A stretch of 44,891 nucleotides of DNA from Candidatus Altimarinota bacterium (GCA_027046965.1 JALTWR010000017.1:1-44891), one strand, 5' to 3'. Shown: positions 32,928-44,192, counted from the stretch's first letter. Notes: generated from the letters alone by a model not told the origin. Translations and numbers: made by a program.

Positions 32928-34427
32928 TTACTTCATATACTTTAATGCTCAATCAATCACTCTTAGTTTCGATGAAACCTGCTCGGGATATATGTTTATG
33001 TTTTTCCACAATTCCAACAACTCCTTAAGCTTAATCAATAGCGATTTATAAGCTTTACCATAACCGACACCTACAACTTTGTTATTTTCTCAAAAAATCG
33101 ACTCAAATAATATACGTAAAAACTCATCTAATCCTTTAAAAAAGGTATCAATCCAGCGTTCAAAATCACCTACATTGATTTCAATATTATATTTTTGTAG
33201 AATCTCAAAAAACTCTATGGTTAGAGTTATTTCTTTTTCACTTAGCGTCCATGGAGTTTTATATTTAATTTTTAATATCTGAGTTAAAGCAATATGCACC
33301 AAATCTAACACACCACTATCCTTAAATTTCAGTTGATACTTACTGTGTAAAACAGCTGAAACATTTATATAATCAATCAGTAGACTCAAAAATCAACTTA
33401 TAGATTCATAAAAATGAAGTTCCAGCTCAGTTCATACATTAAATTCCCTTATTAAAAATCTTAAGTAGGCCATCTTTAAAAGCTCTATCTGTTCCAAAAG
33501 CTGCTCCCTTTCTCTAGCATCAAACACTTCATCAAAATAATCCTCCACTATTTTTCCTAATTCTTCCAAAAAATTAAAGATTCCCAAAATGTTAAAACTG
33601 TATATAGTGAACCCAAACTCTTCAAAATATTTACTCTCTTGCATAGGTATATTAAATTTGCCCTTTTTAACCCTTTCAGCCCAGTTTTTTATTAGATATG
33701 AAAGTTCTCATTTATATGCCGTTTTTTCTTCATCTTGTAAGCTACATTTTAACTCTCTTAATCTGAAAAATGGTAATGATTTCCATCTATAGTCTCTATC
33801 CAAAATTCCAAATGCCCCAAAGATTTCCAAAATATCCCTATCTGTTAACTTTCATTCCCAAAACCTCTCTCGCCTATCCTTTAAAGAATATAATTTTGCC
33901 CTGACCTCATCTTTATCAAATCTAATCAAACTTATTACCGCTTCCAAAAATTTTAAAAGAGGATCATTATCAAAAAATATATCAACATCTGATTTAGACC
34001 AGTATTTAGTTCAAAAACCAAAAACTAAAAAAACCTTACTTTTATATTCTCTATAAATATCTCCAGCTTTATCAACTAGCTTTTCAATATCCTTATATTT
34101 GGAATCAAAAATTTCCTTATCAATACGTCCAACACCACTGATAAAAATATCTACAAAAACAAACCATACTTGCTCCTTGTAATCATCATCCAAGGGAATT
34201 ACCTGAGGATTTCTACTGAAAATCAAATTATACCACATATCAGCCAATATCCTTTTTCTCTCTTCCAAAGCTGCCTCTCACATAGAAGAAGCTTTCTCCA
34301 AAAGTTCAACTATAGGCCCCTTATAACTATTTTTTAAAACATTATAAATTGGGCCACTGGAAATTTTCAAATGTGAGTCACTTCAACCAACATCTAGGGG
34401 GCCTTGTCTCTCTGGTGATTCAGCCAT
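32928..34427 (-). CDS. Hypothetical helical protein, 499 residues, with a nucleotidyltransferase-like motif
   Basis: No family recognised. The protein is mainly helical and charged, without a signal peptide or membrane helix. Around residue 138-154 the segment LVFGFGTKYWSKSDVDIFF resembles the catalytic core of pol-beta-type nucleotidyltransferases (GS/GT, then S-D-x-D). The loop between GT and SDVD is shorter than usual and no further acidic motif is clear, so this is a weak suggestion. In-frame TGA codons (GSDSHL, FGFGTK, EFNVGTE) support coding. The gene is in a monocistronic position with its own promoter candidate at 34477-34505. Its start MAESPERQGPLDVGGSDSH is preceded by no obvious ribosome site. 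Confidence 0.65.
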
Positions 34428-34476
34428 CTTTAAACTTTACAATACTGCAAAAATATCTCCGATATAAGAGTTTATT

Positions 34477-34505
34477 TATATAAACAAATATAATACAAAA
34501 GTCAA
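34477..34505 (-). promoter_or_regulatory. Candidate promoter of the 499-residue protein gene
   Basis: Minus strand: TTGACT, a 17-base spacer, then TATATA (TTATAT with 16 is also possible), in the 84-bp gap between the membrane-protein stop and the start at 34427. Confidence 0.4.
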
Positions 34506-34511
34506 TAGAAA

Positions 34512-34991
34512 TTATAGCTTAAAAATTCTGGCTAGTTTTTCTACAAAAGACTGTTCAAATCCTCCAAGTCTAGGTAAAAATTGTGAAAGAGTATTCAAAA
34601 AACCACTTAAAGCTTGTTGATCAGGCTCATTTATGGTTAAGATCCTATATCCTCAATTAGCAAAAACCAGGACAATGTTTTTAGGTTGATACGTCTTACT
34701 ATCTACTTCAAGTACATATCAAGATATTTGCTCTCGGGGAATAAATTCCTCACCTATCAAAATTCCATTCTCTTCAATCTTCATCTCAGTTTCCTTTACT
34801 CCAAAAAGAGAAAAAAACACATATCAGGAAACAATCATCCCAATTACCATAACCTCCAAAAACCCTCTAAATCCTGTAAACCACAATGAGCTTAAAATAA
34901 GTAAAGCCACTATAATAAAAAATACTATCCACCAAGTTTTGGATCTATCATGCTTTTCGCCAGAAAATACTTTTAAAGTAACAGATTCCAT
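34512..34991 (-). CDS. Small membrane protein, 159 residues, unknown function
   Basis: Two closely spaced membrane helices (about 21-42 WWIVFFIIVALLILSSLWF and about 47-65 VMVIGMIVSGYVFFSLFG) are followed by a cytoplasmic-looking domain of strands (MKIEENGILIGEEFIP, QISGYVLEVDS, NIVLVFANGGYRILTI) and a C-terminal helix. This resembles PH-like membrane proteins in outline, but I cannot assign a family. It is the last gene of gyrB-folD-gatA, 7 bases after gatA. Confidence 0.7.
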
Positions 34992-34998
34992 ATTTTAT

Positions 34999-36432
34999 TT
35001 AAGAGCTATTTAAACCCAATTCCTCCAATCTTTTAGCGAATCCAAACATTTTACCCTCTTCCCACACATTGGCTATTATTTGCAATCAAATAGGTAGCAT
35101 TTTATCTTCTTTAGAAGCCTTGCCTACAGGTAAAGACATACCAGGAACCCCAACCAAGTTAACTGGAACAGTATAAACGTCTGCCAAATACATCTTGATC
35201 GGATCATCTACTCTCTCTCATATCTTCCATGCCACCACAGGAGAGGTAGGAGAAAGCACAAAATCATAATCTCTTAATAGCAGATCAAATTTCTTTTTTA
35301 GCCTATTTCTAAGTTTTAGAGCACGTCTATAATATGCATCATAATATCCCTCAGAAAGCACGTAAGTTCCTATCAAGATACGTCTTTTAGTTTCAGCTCA
35401 AAACCCCTCTGCTCTAATATCTTCATAATAATCATATATACTGTCCCATTCAAATGTATTTTTTTGAAGTCAATATTTAATACCATCTAATCTAGCCAAA
35501 TTAGTACTTACTTCTGCTGGCATTAAGATATAATAAATAGCCAAAGCAAGATCAAGCTCTTGAAAATCAACGAAATCAATCTCAACTCCTTGCTGTTTCA
35601 AAATCTCCAAAATTTCCATAAATCTCTCTCTTACTCCTTCCTCCAATCATTCTCACAAAAATTGATTTGGGATAGCTACCCTAGTGCCTTTCAATCTGAA
35701 GTTTTCTATAATTTCATCCCACTTATCAATATCCTTCATATCTAAACTAGTTGCATCCTTAGAATCCCATCAAGAAATATACTTTAATAACAGTGCAGCA
35801 TCAGAAACAGTTTTTCAAAAAGTACCTACTTGGTCGAGAGAAGACGCCATAGCCTGCACTCCAAATCTAGACACTCTACCATAAGTAGGTTTTACTCCAA
35901 CAATACCTGTTAAAGCAGCTGGCTGACGGATACTTCCTCAAGTATCTGAACCTATTGCCGCCAAAGCTAAGTCTGCTGCAACCGCTACAGCTGATCAAGA
36001 AGAAGACCCTCCTGGTACTCTATCTATATCATGAGGATTACGTGCAGGTCCAAAATAAGAATGCTCTCATGATCACCCCATGGCAAACTCGTCCATATTT
36101 GTTTTACCTATAGATAGTCATCCTCACTTTTCTAAGTATTGAATATGGGTAGCAGTATAAGGGGATATAAAATCTTCCAAATATTTGGAAGCACATGTTG
36201 CACGGTAGCCTTTTATTAATATATTATCTTTTACAGCTATAGGCGCTGCCTTTAGCGGTTTTGACTTAAATTCATCTATGTTTTGCTCAACATATTGATC
36301 CAAAAAATGAATATAGGCATTGTAAGTAGAATTTTTTGATTTAGCCTTCTCTAAATACTCATAAACCACTTTCAAGGGATCAAGATCTCATTTTTCTACT
36401 CTTTGGATATACTCGGTCAAAGTTAAATTCAT
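34999..36432 (-). CDS. gatA: Aspartyl/glutamyl-tRNA amidotransferase subunit A
   Basis: A 477-residue amidase. The catalytic Ser-cisSer-Lys signature is visible: [14 protein letters not shown] (Lys), DTGGSIRQPA and VPGGSSSGSAVAVAA (two Ser). Further landmarks: [49 protein letters not shown] and [15 protein letters not shown]. It hydrolyses glutamine and feeds ammonia to GatB to make Gln-tRNA(Gln) (or Asn-tRNA). GatB and GatC are not in the window. It lies 11 bases after folD. Many conserved glycines are TGA. Confidence 0.97.
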
Positions 36433-36443
36433 TATTTAATATC

Positions 36444-37319
36444 CTACAAAGGTAAATTTCCCCAAACCGGTTTTATATTTTCATGAATGATTTTAATATT
36501 TTCAAAAAGACTTGCAACAGTAACCGGTCATACTCCTCCAGGAACCGGGGTATAAGCTTTGACTTTATCTTTTATTTTTTCAATATTAACATCTCAGGTT
36601 GCCTTGCCATCTTTAATGCCCCATCCAACATCTATTATAACCTGAGATTTGTCTCCCCTTATGAATCTTTCATCTATCAAGTGAATCTTGCCTGTAGCAC
36701 TTACGATAATATCTGCCTTTTGAGCAAAATCTATAAGCTGCCTTTGTGGAATATATTCATTTACGCTCAACAACTCCGCTTGCCTTGTTACAAAATAAGT
36801 TGCCAAAGGAGCTCCAACTAGTCAGCTTTGTCCAATGACCAAGATATTTTTACCTCTTAGATCATCTAACTTATAAAATTTCAAGATTTTAATTACAGCA
36901 GCAGGGGTAGCAGGTAAAAACTCAAAAATACCTGTTTGAGATAATCCAAATAATACTCCTCCCAATCAGTCAATATCTTTTAGAGGACTAACGCTAGCTA
37001 AAATTTGAGATTTGAAAGATTGCAAATGCTTGTTTAACGGTAATTGAACTATTATTCCAATTATTTGAGAATCTTGATTCGCCTCTTGTATTAAACTATG
37101 AACCTGTTCAAAAGATAAAATATCAGGTTTGTAAACTATATCAACTCAAAGCCCTATATCTTGGGCAAACTTTTTTTTAAGATTAACATAAACTCTAGAT
37201 GGTTTATCATCAGAAAAAAGAAAAATCTTTACCTTTTTGCCCACCAATCAATTGTCTGCAAAAAAGCTACTTAAGCTTTCCTTGATATTTTGAGCTATAG
37301 GTTTGCCCAACAGGATCAT
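36444..37319 (-). CDS. folD: Methylenetetrahydrofolate dehydrogenase/cyclohydrolase
   Basis: A 291-residue bifunctional folate enzyme. Signatures: YVNLKKKFAQDIGL (catalytic Lys region), IIGIIVQLPLNKHL, KDIDGLGG, LPATPAAVIKIL (the family has PCTP here), VIGQSGLVGAPLA (NADP site) and YTPVPGGVGPVTVASL. It interconverts methylene-, methenyl- and formyl-tetrahydrofolate for purine and formyl-Met-tRNA synthesis. It lies between gyrB (15-base gap) and gatA (11-base gap) in one operon. The Cys to Ala change in PCTP is minor. Glycines of IDGLGG and VGPVTV regions include TGA. Confidence 0.96.
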
Positions 37320-37334
37320 AAAGATATATTAATA

Positions 37335-39251
37335 TTAAATATCCAATTCCTTTACTTTTTTGGCATGGGTAAGTATAAAATTTTTCCTCAAGCTAACCTC
37401 CTCACCCATCAACACTCTAAAAAGCTTATCAGCTTGAGCAGCATCGGCTATTGTTACTTTTTGAAGTCTCCTCTTAGTTGGGTCCATAGTAGTTTCCCAT
37501 AATTGGTCAGCGTTCATCTCTCCAAGACCTTTATACCTTTGAACTTCAACCTTTGTGGGGTCAAAGCCAAGGTTCTTGATTTCCTCGTCTAGATCTTCCA
37601 CAGGTGGATATATATACGCTGATTTCTTCCCTTGAGTAATCTTATAAAGAGGAGAAATAGCTATATAAAGATGTTCGTTTTCGATCAACGGCCTCATATA
37701 GCGAAAGAAAAAAGTCAAAAGCAAAGTCCTAATATGAGCTCCATCTACATCAGCATCTGTCATCAGGATAATTTTATCATAGCGAAGCTTACTTTCATCA
37801 TAAGCATCTCTAATACCAGCTCCAATAGCTATTATCAGAGACTTAATTTCATTATTAGCCATAATTTTTTCCAAAGAAGCCTGCTCTGTATTTAAGATTT
37901 TACCACGCAAAGGTAAAATAGCCTGGAAGCTACTATCACGGGCCTGTTTTGCAGTACCTCAAGCACTATCACCCTCAACTATAAACATCTCAGTCCCTTC
38001 CCTTTTTTTGATACTACAATCTGTAAGCTTTCAAGGCAACACTCCAAAGGAGATAGCCGACTTTCTCATCACTGTCTCTCTTGCCAATTTAGCCGCTAAT
38101 CTCGCTTTGGCACTTAACTTAATTTTTTCAATTATAATTTTCGCTATATCCTCATTTTGTTCCAACTCACCCTTCATATACTCAAATACCATCTCATCTA
38201 CTTCCTTTTTAACATATGCATTACCCAACCTTCCTTTGGTTTGTCATTCAAACTGAGGATCTGGGATTTTCACAGTAACTATTGCATAAAGTCATTCTAA
38301 TATATCTGAGAGTTGGAAGCTCCCTAACTTTTTATCAATTAAATTTCTAGATTTTGCAAACTCATTAAAAGCTCTAAGTAATGCTGACTTAAAGCCGTTT
38401 ACATGAGTTCAACCATCTGGAGTAGGTATATTATTAACAAAAGAAAAGATATTCTCAGCGGTGGCTTCTGTATATTTAAAAGCTATTTCAATCAAAATAT
38501 TGTTCCCTTCCCCAGAAATATAAAAATCTTTGGAAACAGGCCTAAGTCAATCAGTAAGCCTATTCAGCCAAAAGGCTATTCATCACTGAGAAAAGAATCT
38601 TTCTCTCTTGTCAACTCTTTCATCTACCAAAGTAAATACTATACCAGGAGTAAGGTAAGCAGCCTGTCTAAGTCTTGTTGATATCACGGAATAACTAAAT
38701 TTAATTGTCTCGAAAATTGTAGAATCTGGTTTAAATTTCACAAATGTTCACCTTTTTGAAGTCTCACCAACCACCTTAACATCGTAAATAGGCACACCTC
38801 TTTCATATTCTTGCTGATATATTTTACCATCCCTATAAACTTGTACAATAAGATGATCCGAAAGAGCATTAACCACCGAAGCTCCAACTCAGTGCAAACC
38901 TCAAGAGATTTTGTATACTCACTTTTCAAATTTACCACCAGCATGCAAAATAGTAAACACTGCTTCTAAAGCTGACTTACCAGTTTCAGGATGAATATCA
39001 ACAGGGATTCATCTCCCATCATCCTCGACAGAAACATATCAATCCTGGTGAATCCCAACAGTTATACTTTTTGCATGTCCTGCCAAGGCTTCATCTACTG
39101 CATTATCTACTATTTCATAAACCATATGATGTAATCCTCTAGTGTCTGTAGAACCTATATACATTCAAGGTCTATGTCTTACGGGCTCTAATCACTTCAG
39201 CACTTTAATTTGTGAAGAGTCATAATTTGTTATCCTTTTTTCCATAATCAT
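37335..39251 (-). CDS. gyrB: DNA gyrase subunit B
   Basis: A 638-residue type II topoisomerase ATPase subunit. GHKL motifs: [38 protein letters not shown] and [39 protein letters not shown] and [17 protein letters not shown]. The GyrB-type ending is [20 protein letters not shown]. It introduces negative supercoils together with GyrA (not in window). A second ATG at 39245 could be the true start ([11 protein letters not shown]); both lack a ribosome site. It heads the gyrB-folD-gatA operon. The promoter and the upstream terminator overlap (see 39267-39316). Confidence 0.97.
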
Positions 39252-39266
39252 TTTTTCAAAAATAAA

Positions 39267-39301
39267 AAATCCCTAATATACCAGCTCAATAATAGGGATT
39301 T
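39267..39301 (-). terminator. Terminator of the ftsE operon, overlapping the gyrB promoter
   Basis: A 9-bp inverted repeat (AAATCCCTA and TAGGGATTT) with a 17-base loop is followed on the minus strand by a T-rich tract. It lies 24 bases after the stop of the 118-residue gene and 15 bases before gyrB. Transcripts from the gyrB promoter would start inside the loop and lack the first arm, so only read-through RNA could form the hairpin. Confidence 0.6.
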
Positions 39302-39316
39302 GCCGTTGCTTTTCAA
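39289..39316 (-). promoter_or_regulatory. Candidate gyrB promoter
   Basis: Minus strand: TTGAAA, a 16-base spacer, then TATTAT. The -10 overlaps the first arm of the terminator hairpin. The predicted start is about 30 bases before the gyrB ATG. Confidence 0.5.
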
Positions 39317-39324
39317 CTACAACC

Positions 39325-39681
39325 TTATTTTCACATTAATCTTTGAAATAACAATTCTGTATCAATTTTGGCTATTTGAGCAAGATTTTTAATGTCCTTT
39401 TCTTCTTGCGACCAAAATTTCTCCCATATTGCTTTTATCTGAGATGATGAATTTAAACCTATAAATTTAGCCTCAACTAATCTAGCAAATATTTTTGCCA
39501 ATCAGTCTTGTAACGAATCATTTATCAATTCCAAATAAGAATAAGATGGAAAGTAGCTAAAAGAGGTTTTGCAATTTTCATAAACGGGTCTATTAGCTTC
39601 TATTAAATCCAAATACTCATTAAGCCATCACAAAATATCTTGATACTCTCTTTTGAGATTTTGCAAAGTTGATGATGCCAT
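39325..39681 (-). CDS. Hypothetical protein, 118 residues
   Basis: No family recognised. It is a helical, acidic-basic protein starting MASSTLQNLKREYQDILGWL, with aromatic residues (SFSYFPSYSYLEL) and a C-terminus KDIKNLAQIAKIDTELLFQ, and no membrane segment. Three TGA codons encode glycines. Its start overlaps the previous gene by 62 bases in another frame; the ATG is preceded immediately by TAA AAA in the same frame, so an indel in the T/A runs just upstream could have moved the true end of the preceding gene. It is the third gene after ftsE. Confidence 0.55.
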
Positions 39682-39919
39682 TTTTTAACAAAAAAAATAT
39701 AAAAAGCTGCATCAGTTTAGACTCATATTCCTTTTTTATCTCCAAAAGACCTTTAACAAGTTGATCCTTGTTTTTTTCTAGCAATTGTAATTTGGGGTAA
39801 TTGAGTTGCTTTAAATATTGTTGAATATGTTCTTGCAAAAAAGGAGGTAAATCTAAGTTAGCTTTTATCCGCAAATCTAGATTTTTTCTCAATGTCTGAG
39901 CCATATAATATTCTTTCAT
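39620..39919 (-). CDS. Hypothetical protein, 99 residues, C-terminus uncertain
   Basis: No family recognised. The first 70 residues (start MKEYYMAQTLRKNLDLRIKA) are helical and charged, with LPPFLQEHIQQYLKQLN. The last 30, where it overlaps the 118-residue gene by 62 bases in another frame, look less natural (FIFFLLKNGIINF). A run of eight T and a run of six A sit at the overlap. A single-base change there would end this gene at a TAA directly before the next ATG, giving clean spacing. Its ATG is 3 bases after the ftsE stop. Confidence 0.5.
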   Translation of the reverse strand: MKEYYMAQTLRKNLDLRIKANLDLPPFLQEHIQQYLKQLNYPKLQLLEKNKDQLVKGLLEIKKEYESKLMQLFIFFLLKNGIINFAKSQKRVSRYFVMA

Positions 39920-39922
39920 TTT

Positions 39923-40618
39923 TTATCAAACAGGAGCTAAAACTGCCTTTTTTATTTCTATTACCTTTGGAGATATAACCTTAGAGGCATAATCTATCAG
40001 ATTTTTATCATGGGTTATAAAAAGGATTGTGTTACCCTCTCTGTGCAAATCCAAAAGTAACTCTACGATATTAATAGCTGCTTTGTAATCCAAATTACCA
40101 GTAGGCTCATCTGCTATCAAAAACTGGGGCGATAAAGTTAAAGCCCTTGCAATTGCAACTCTCTGCTTCTCTCATCCAGAAATATAAGGGACTAGTACAT
40201 CTTTTTTTGATAACAAACCTACCTTTCTCAAAATATTAGTAGTTATTTCCTTGGCTTTATCCGATTTGTATCCCACAGCTTCTAATGGCAAAATTACATT
40301 TTCCCACACACTTTTCCAAGGAACCAATTTATAGTCTTGAAAAATAACTCAGATTTTCCTCCTATACCTTTGAACTTCTGAAGGAGTATATCTGCTAATG
40401 TCCTCTCTTTGAAAAAATATGGTCTTACGAGGAGGCATAAGTTGACGAATTAAAAATTTTATTAAAGTTGTTTTACCACTTCAGGATTCCCCCGTTACAA
40501 ACATAAAATCTTCCTTGTTAAGCTTAAGACTAAACTTATCAAAAATTAAAGATGGTGAATTAGGATAGCCCCAGGTTAAGTTTGAAACTTCTATTAAACT
40601 ATGTTGATTAGTAGCCAT
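39923..40618 (-). CDS. ftsE: ABC transporter ATP-binding protein, FtsE-type
   Basis: A 231-residue ABC ATPase. Walker A FVTGESGSGKTTLIKFL, Q-loop VIFQDYKLVPWKSVWENV (the wording typical of FtsE), signature ISGGEKQRVAIARAL, Walker B FLIADEPTGNLD and the switch ITHD are all present. FtsE works with the membrane partner FtsX to regulate cell-wall hydrolases at division. No ftsX follows; instead two small unknown genes come next on the same strand. The Gly after ES in Walker A is TGA, and the protein ends with a TGA-encoded Gly before TAA. LolD/MacB-type assignments remain possible. Confidence 0.82.
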
Positions 40619-40646
40619 TGACCTCATTTAATAGTAAATATCTTAC

Positions 40647-40674
40647 TTGTTATCTTGTCTAACTTAATTATAAT
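40647..40674 (+). promoter_or_regulatory. Candidate dnaG promoter
   Basis: Plus strand: TTGTTA, a 16-base spacer, then perfect TATAAT, about 85 bases before the dnaG ATG. It shares its -10 with a minus-strand candidate for ftsE at 40670-40698. Confidence 0.5.
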
Positions 40675-40698
40675 AGATCAGTAATATTTTGAAAACAA
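40670..40698 (-). promoter_or_regulatory. Possible ftsE operon promoter
   Basis: Minus strand: TTGTTT, a 17-base spacer, then TATTAT, about 50 bases before the ftsE ATG. The -10 overlaps the dnaG -10 on the opposite strand, so the two promoters would compete. Confidence 0.35.
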
Positions 40699-40758
40699 TT
40701 AGCTCAATTTAAATTTTTTTGGAGCTTGACAGTAACTTAAAAATATTAAAAGATTACC

Positions 40759-42474
40759 ATGAGCAAAGATATAAACTCGTTGATACAAGATGTGCTTTGA
40801 AGTATCGATATAGTAGATATTGTTTGAAGATATATACCTTTGAAAAAAGCAGGAAGTAACTACAAAGCATTATGTCCTTTTCACCGTGAAAAAACTCCAT
40901 CTTTTATTGTTTCCCCTCACAAACAACTTTTTAAATGCTTTGGGTGTGGTATTGGAGGTAATGCTATAAAATTTGTGATGGAGTATGAAAAGCTAAGTTT
41001 TTGGGAAGCCTTAAAAATGTTGGCTCAAGAAGCCAAAATAGATATTTCTCAATATGATCTTAAAAAAGGATATGAAGGCCAAAATATCAATGAAAGAGAA
41101 AAAATATATCGTATAAATTCGACTATATCAGATTTTTTTCAACAACAACTCAAGCAATCAGATATAGCAAAAAACTACCTTCGCCAAAGACAAATCTCAT
41201 TACCCATATATAACAAGTTTCAATTATGATATGCTCCAGAAGGCAACAAAACTATAAATTATCTCTTGCAACAAGGATGGGATGAAGAATCTATCCTAAA
41301 AGCAGGTTTAGCAAAGAAAACATCGAATTGACTAGTTAGCTTTTTCAAAAACAGGCTCATTTTCCCTCTATTGGATCCAATTGGCAATATCATAGGGTTT
41401 GCTGGTAGAGCTTTAAACCCTTCAGAAATGCCAAAATATATTAATATAGGAGAAAATCTAGTCTATGACAAAAGTAAATACCTTTATGGGTTAAATTGGG
41501 CCAAAGGTGATTATCAAAAAGTCTGAGGACTTATAGTGGTTGAATGATATATGGATGTGATTGGACTTTTTAGGATTTTTGGCAAAAGTGCAGGAGTTGC
41601 AACATCCGGAACTGCCCTTACCAACTATCATGCAAAAATACTAAAAAGATATGGAGACAAATTATTTTTATCTTTTGATAACGATCAAGCATGATACGAC
41701 GCGACTATTAGAGGCTTGAAAAACGCTCGAGAAGTAGGCCTGTATCCCAAAATTATAAAACTTAGATGATTCAAGGATTTTGATGAAATAGCCAACAACC
41801 TTGAAGCTCATATGGAAAAAATTGAAACTAACAAATACTTTGAAATAATCGAAGGCTTTGAGCGACTAATAAATTATTTACTCTCAACCTATTCTTTGTG
41901 AGATCCTCTAGGAATAAAAAAAATCAAAGACATTACTTTAGATGCTATATCACATATTGATATCCAACAAGACTATCCCATTTTTAAGCTATACTTGGAT
42001 GAGCTTGCAAAAATATTAAAGGTGGATTCCAATACCCTTTTGCAACAAATCAAGATTCACAAAGCACAAAAAGACAAACTCAAAAAAACCCAAAACAATA
42101 CAACAAAGGCAAAATCTGACAATGATACACTACTAGCAGCTATATTTTTTAACAGCTTTGGAGCTCAATTAGGACTAGACTCTCAATTTCTGAATCTAAG
42201 TGCCCAACTATTGAAACATCTGCAACAATATATTTCTCCTTTGTTAGCCCATACCTTAGAAGGTTCTCTAAGTCAACAAGAAAAAGAAGTCCTAGGCACA
42301 AAACAACTAGAAATAGAACAAAAAATATGAACTCAAAAAATAGATCACCTCTATGCACTAATTAAGATGGCATTGAACAATCATATCAAACAAGCAATAA
42401 AATTCTTACCTCCTAATCAAAAATCCCAAGCAAGCGATTTATATCGTAAAATCAACGCTATCAAATGAGTATAA
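40759..42474 (+). CDS. dnaG: DNA primase DnaG
   Basis: A 571-residue primase. The N-terminal zinc finger ALCPFHREKTPSFIVSPHKQLFKCFGCGIGGNAIKF has the CHC2 ligands. The catalytic TOPRIM core contains GLIVVEGYMDVIGLF (Glu) and LFLSFDNDQAGYDATIRGL (Asp-x-Asp), with the basic segment LIFPLLDPIGNIIGFAGRAL before it. The C-terminal helicase-binding part is divergent and Lys/Gln-rich. It makes RNA primers for replication. About ten glycines are TGA, including one in VVEGYMD. The ATG start was chosen over internal codons because it begins MSKDINSLIQDVLGSIDIVD, the family N-terminus. Its last 10 bases overlap cca. Confidence 0.97.
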
Positions 42475-44192
42475 AATTTGAAAATATTAATATTTTACAA
42501 GACTACTATAATAAATTAAAAGATTACATAAAGCAAGATTTTTTAATGGTTGGTGGAGTTATCAGAGACTTACTTTTGGATATATCTCCAAAAATCACTG
42601 ATATAGATGTTACACTGGCTTGAAATCCAGATTTTATATTCTCAAAAATTAAAACAACAAACATAAGTGTATTTAAAACAGATAAGTTTGGAACAATAAC
42701 CCTAGTTTTTAAGCAACAAAATTTAAAAGTAGAGATCACTCCTCTGCGTGAAGAATGACAATACCTAGACTTTCGCCATCCTAGTCAGATTAAACGAACA
42801 GATGATATCATATCTGATAGCCAAAGAAGAGATTTTACCATAAATTCTATTTATTATACCCCCATTAAAATAGACAAAATAAGCCCCAAGCTTAAACAAG
42901 AAAGTTTAAGTCTAGATTCACTTTTAAATCATCTAAAAAAACAAACCCCAATCATCTTTGATAAGGCAAAAGTTATCGTAATATCTTGAAATAAAAATAT
43001 ATCCAAGATCTGGAAAAATTGATTTTTAGATAGCCTTAATCTTCAAAAATTATTAGAAAAAGAAGGGCTTACTATCTGACATACAAGTTTAAATGATAAC
43101 AACATTAAACGAAATTTAATCCTTGATCCCCAAGGCTGACTTATTGATTTAGTAAATAAAAAGTTAAAAGCTGTATGAGATCCTGATAAAAGATTTCAAG
43201 AAGACGCTCTTAGAATAATAAGATGAGCAAGATTTATCAATATCTTAAATCAAAAACTAAAAACAAAGGCCAATCAAGATGCCATTAGTAGTGCCTCTCC
43301 CCCCCTTGACTTTGACCGAGATAAAAAAACTCGAAGATCAGCACAAAAGCATTTTTATCTAGTAGAAAAAGTTGCAAAAGAAAGGATAAATCAAGAGATG
43401 AAGAAGGTTTTTGAAGCAGCTAATCCATTTGGATTTGTAGTGATGCTTGATAAACTCAATTTGCTTAAATTCCTTTTCCCAGCCCTCTGGCAAACTAAAA
43501 ACGTAGATCAACCTGTAGTATATCATCCGTTTGATGTATATGAGCATTCTATATTGACTCTGTATCATTTACAACAAATCAACAAAAAAACACTAGTAAA
43601 ACTAGCTATGCTTTATCATGATGTAGGCAAGCCTGACCAATATTGGTATGCCTCCATCGCTCGTTCAGATGAAGAAAAAAAAGCTATGCATGGCACACCT
43701 GTCCACCACCCACTCCGCGGAGCAGAGTTAGCTAAAAAAGATTTTGATGCCTTAGGATTTTGAAAAAAAGAAATCGAAGAAATAGTTTTTTATATTAAAA
43801 TGCATATGGAGCCTGGAAACCTGATTAAAGGAAAGCCTCAAACAGTACAAAAGAAGTTACAAGATTGGCTGGATGAGTTTTGACTACAAAAGGTACTAAA
43901 CTTGTTAGATATAACAATTGCAGATAGACTAGGGCAATACAATCCAATCCAAGATAGTGAAGTACAAGTTCTAAAAAATCTAAAAAAGCTGGCAAAACAA
44001 ATTTATAAACAAAGAGGAAGGTTTACTCTCAAAGATCTAGCTGTTAGTTGAAATGATATTATCCAAGAGCTTTGAATTCAACAATGACCTGAAGTCGGTA
44101 ACTTGCTAAAAAAAGCTTACGAATGGGTCAAAGAAAATCCTAAAGAAAGAAATAGAAAAGAAAAAATATTGGAGATGTTAAAGAAGTACTAA
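42465..44192 (+). CDS. cca: CCA-adding tRNA nucleotidyltransferase with HD domain
   Basis: A 575-residue nucleotidyltransferase. The catalytic motif MVGGVIRDLLLDI is followed by ITDIDVTLAG (DxD). Then come [43 protein letters not shown], and after a divergent region an HD-type phosphohydrolase domain (LAMLYHDVGKPDQY, HHPLRGAELAKKDF). It rebuilds or repairs the 3' CCA of tRNAs. There is an insertion of roughly 90 residues (about 128-220) between catalytic motifs. Many conserved glycines are TGA. It overlaps dnaG by 10 bases, so translation is coupled. Confidence 0.96.

Noticed and set aside
40727-40758. TTGACA just before dnaG as its -35
   Set aside because: No -10-like hexamer lies at a suitable distance before the ATG; the TTGTTA/TATAAT pair at 40647-40674 is better.
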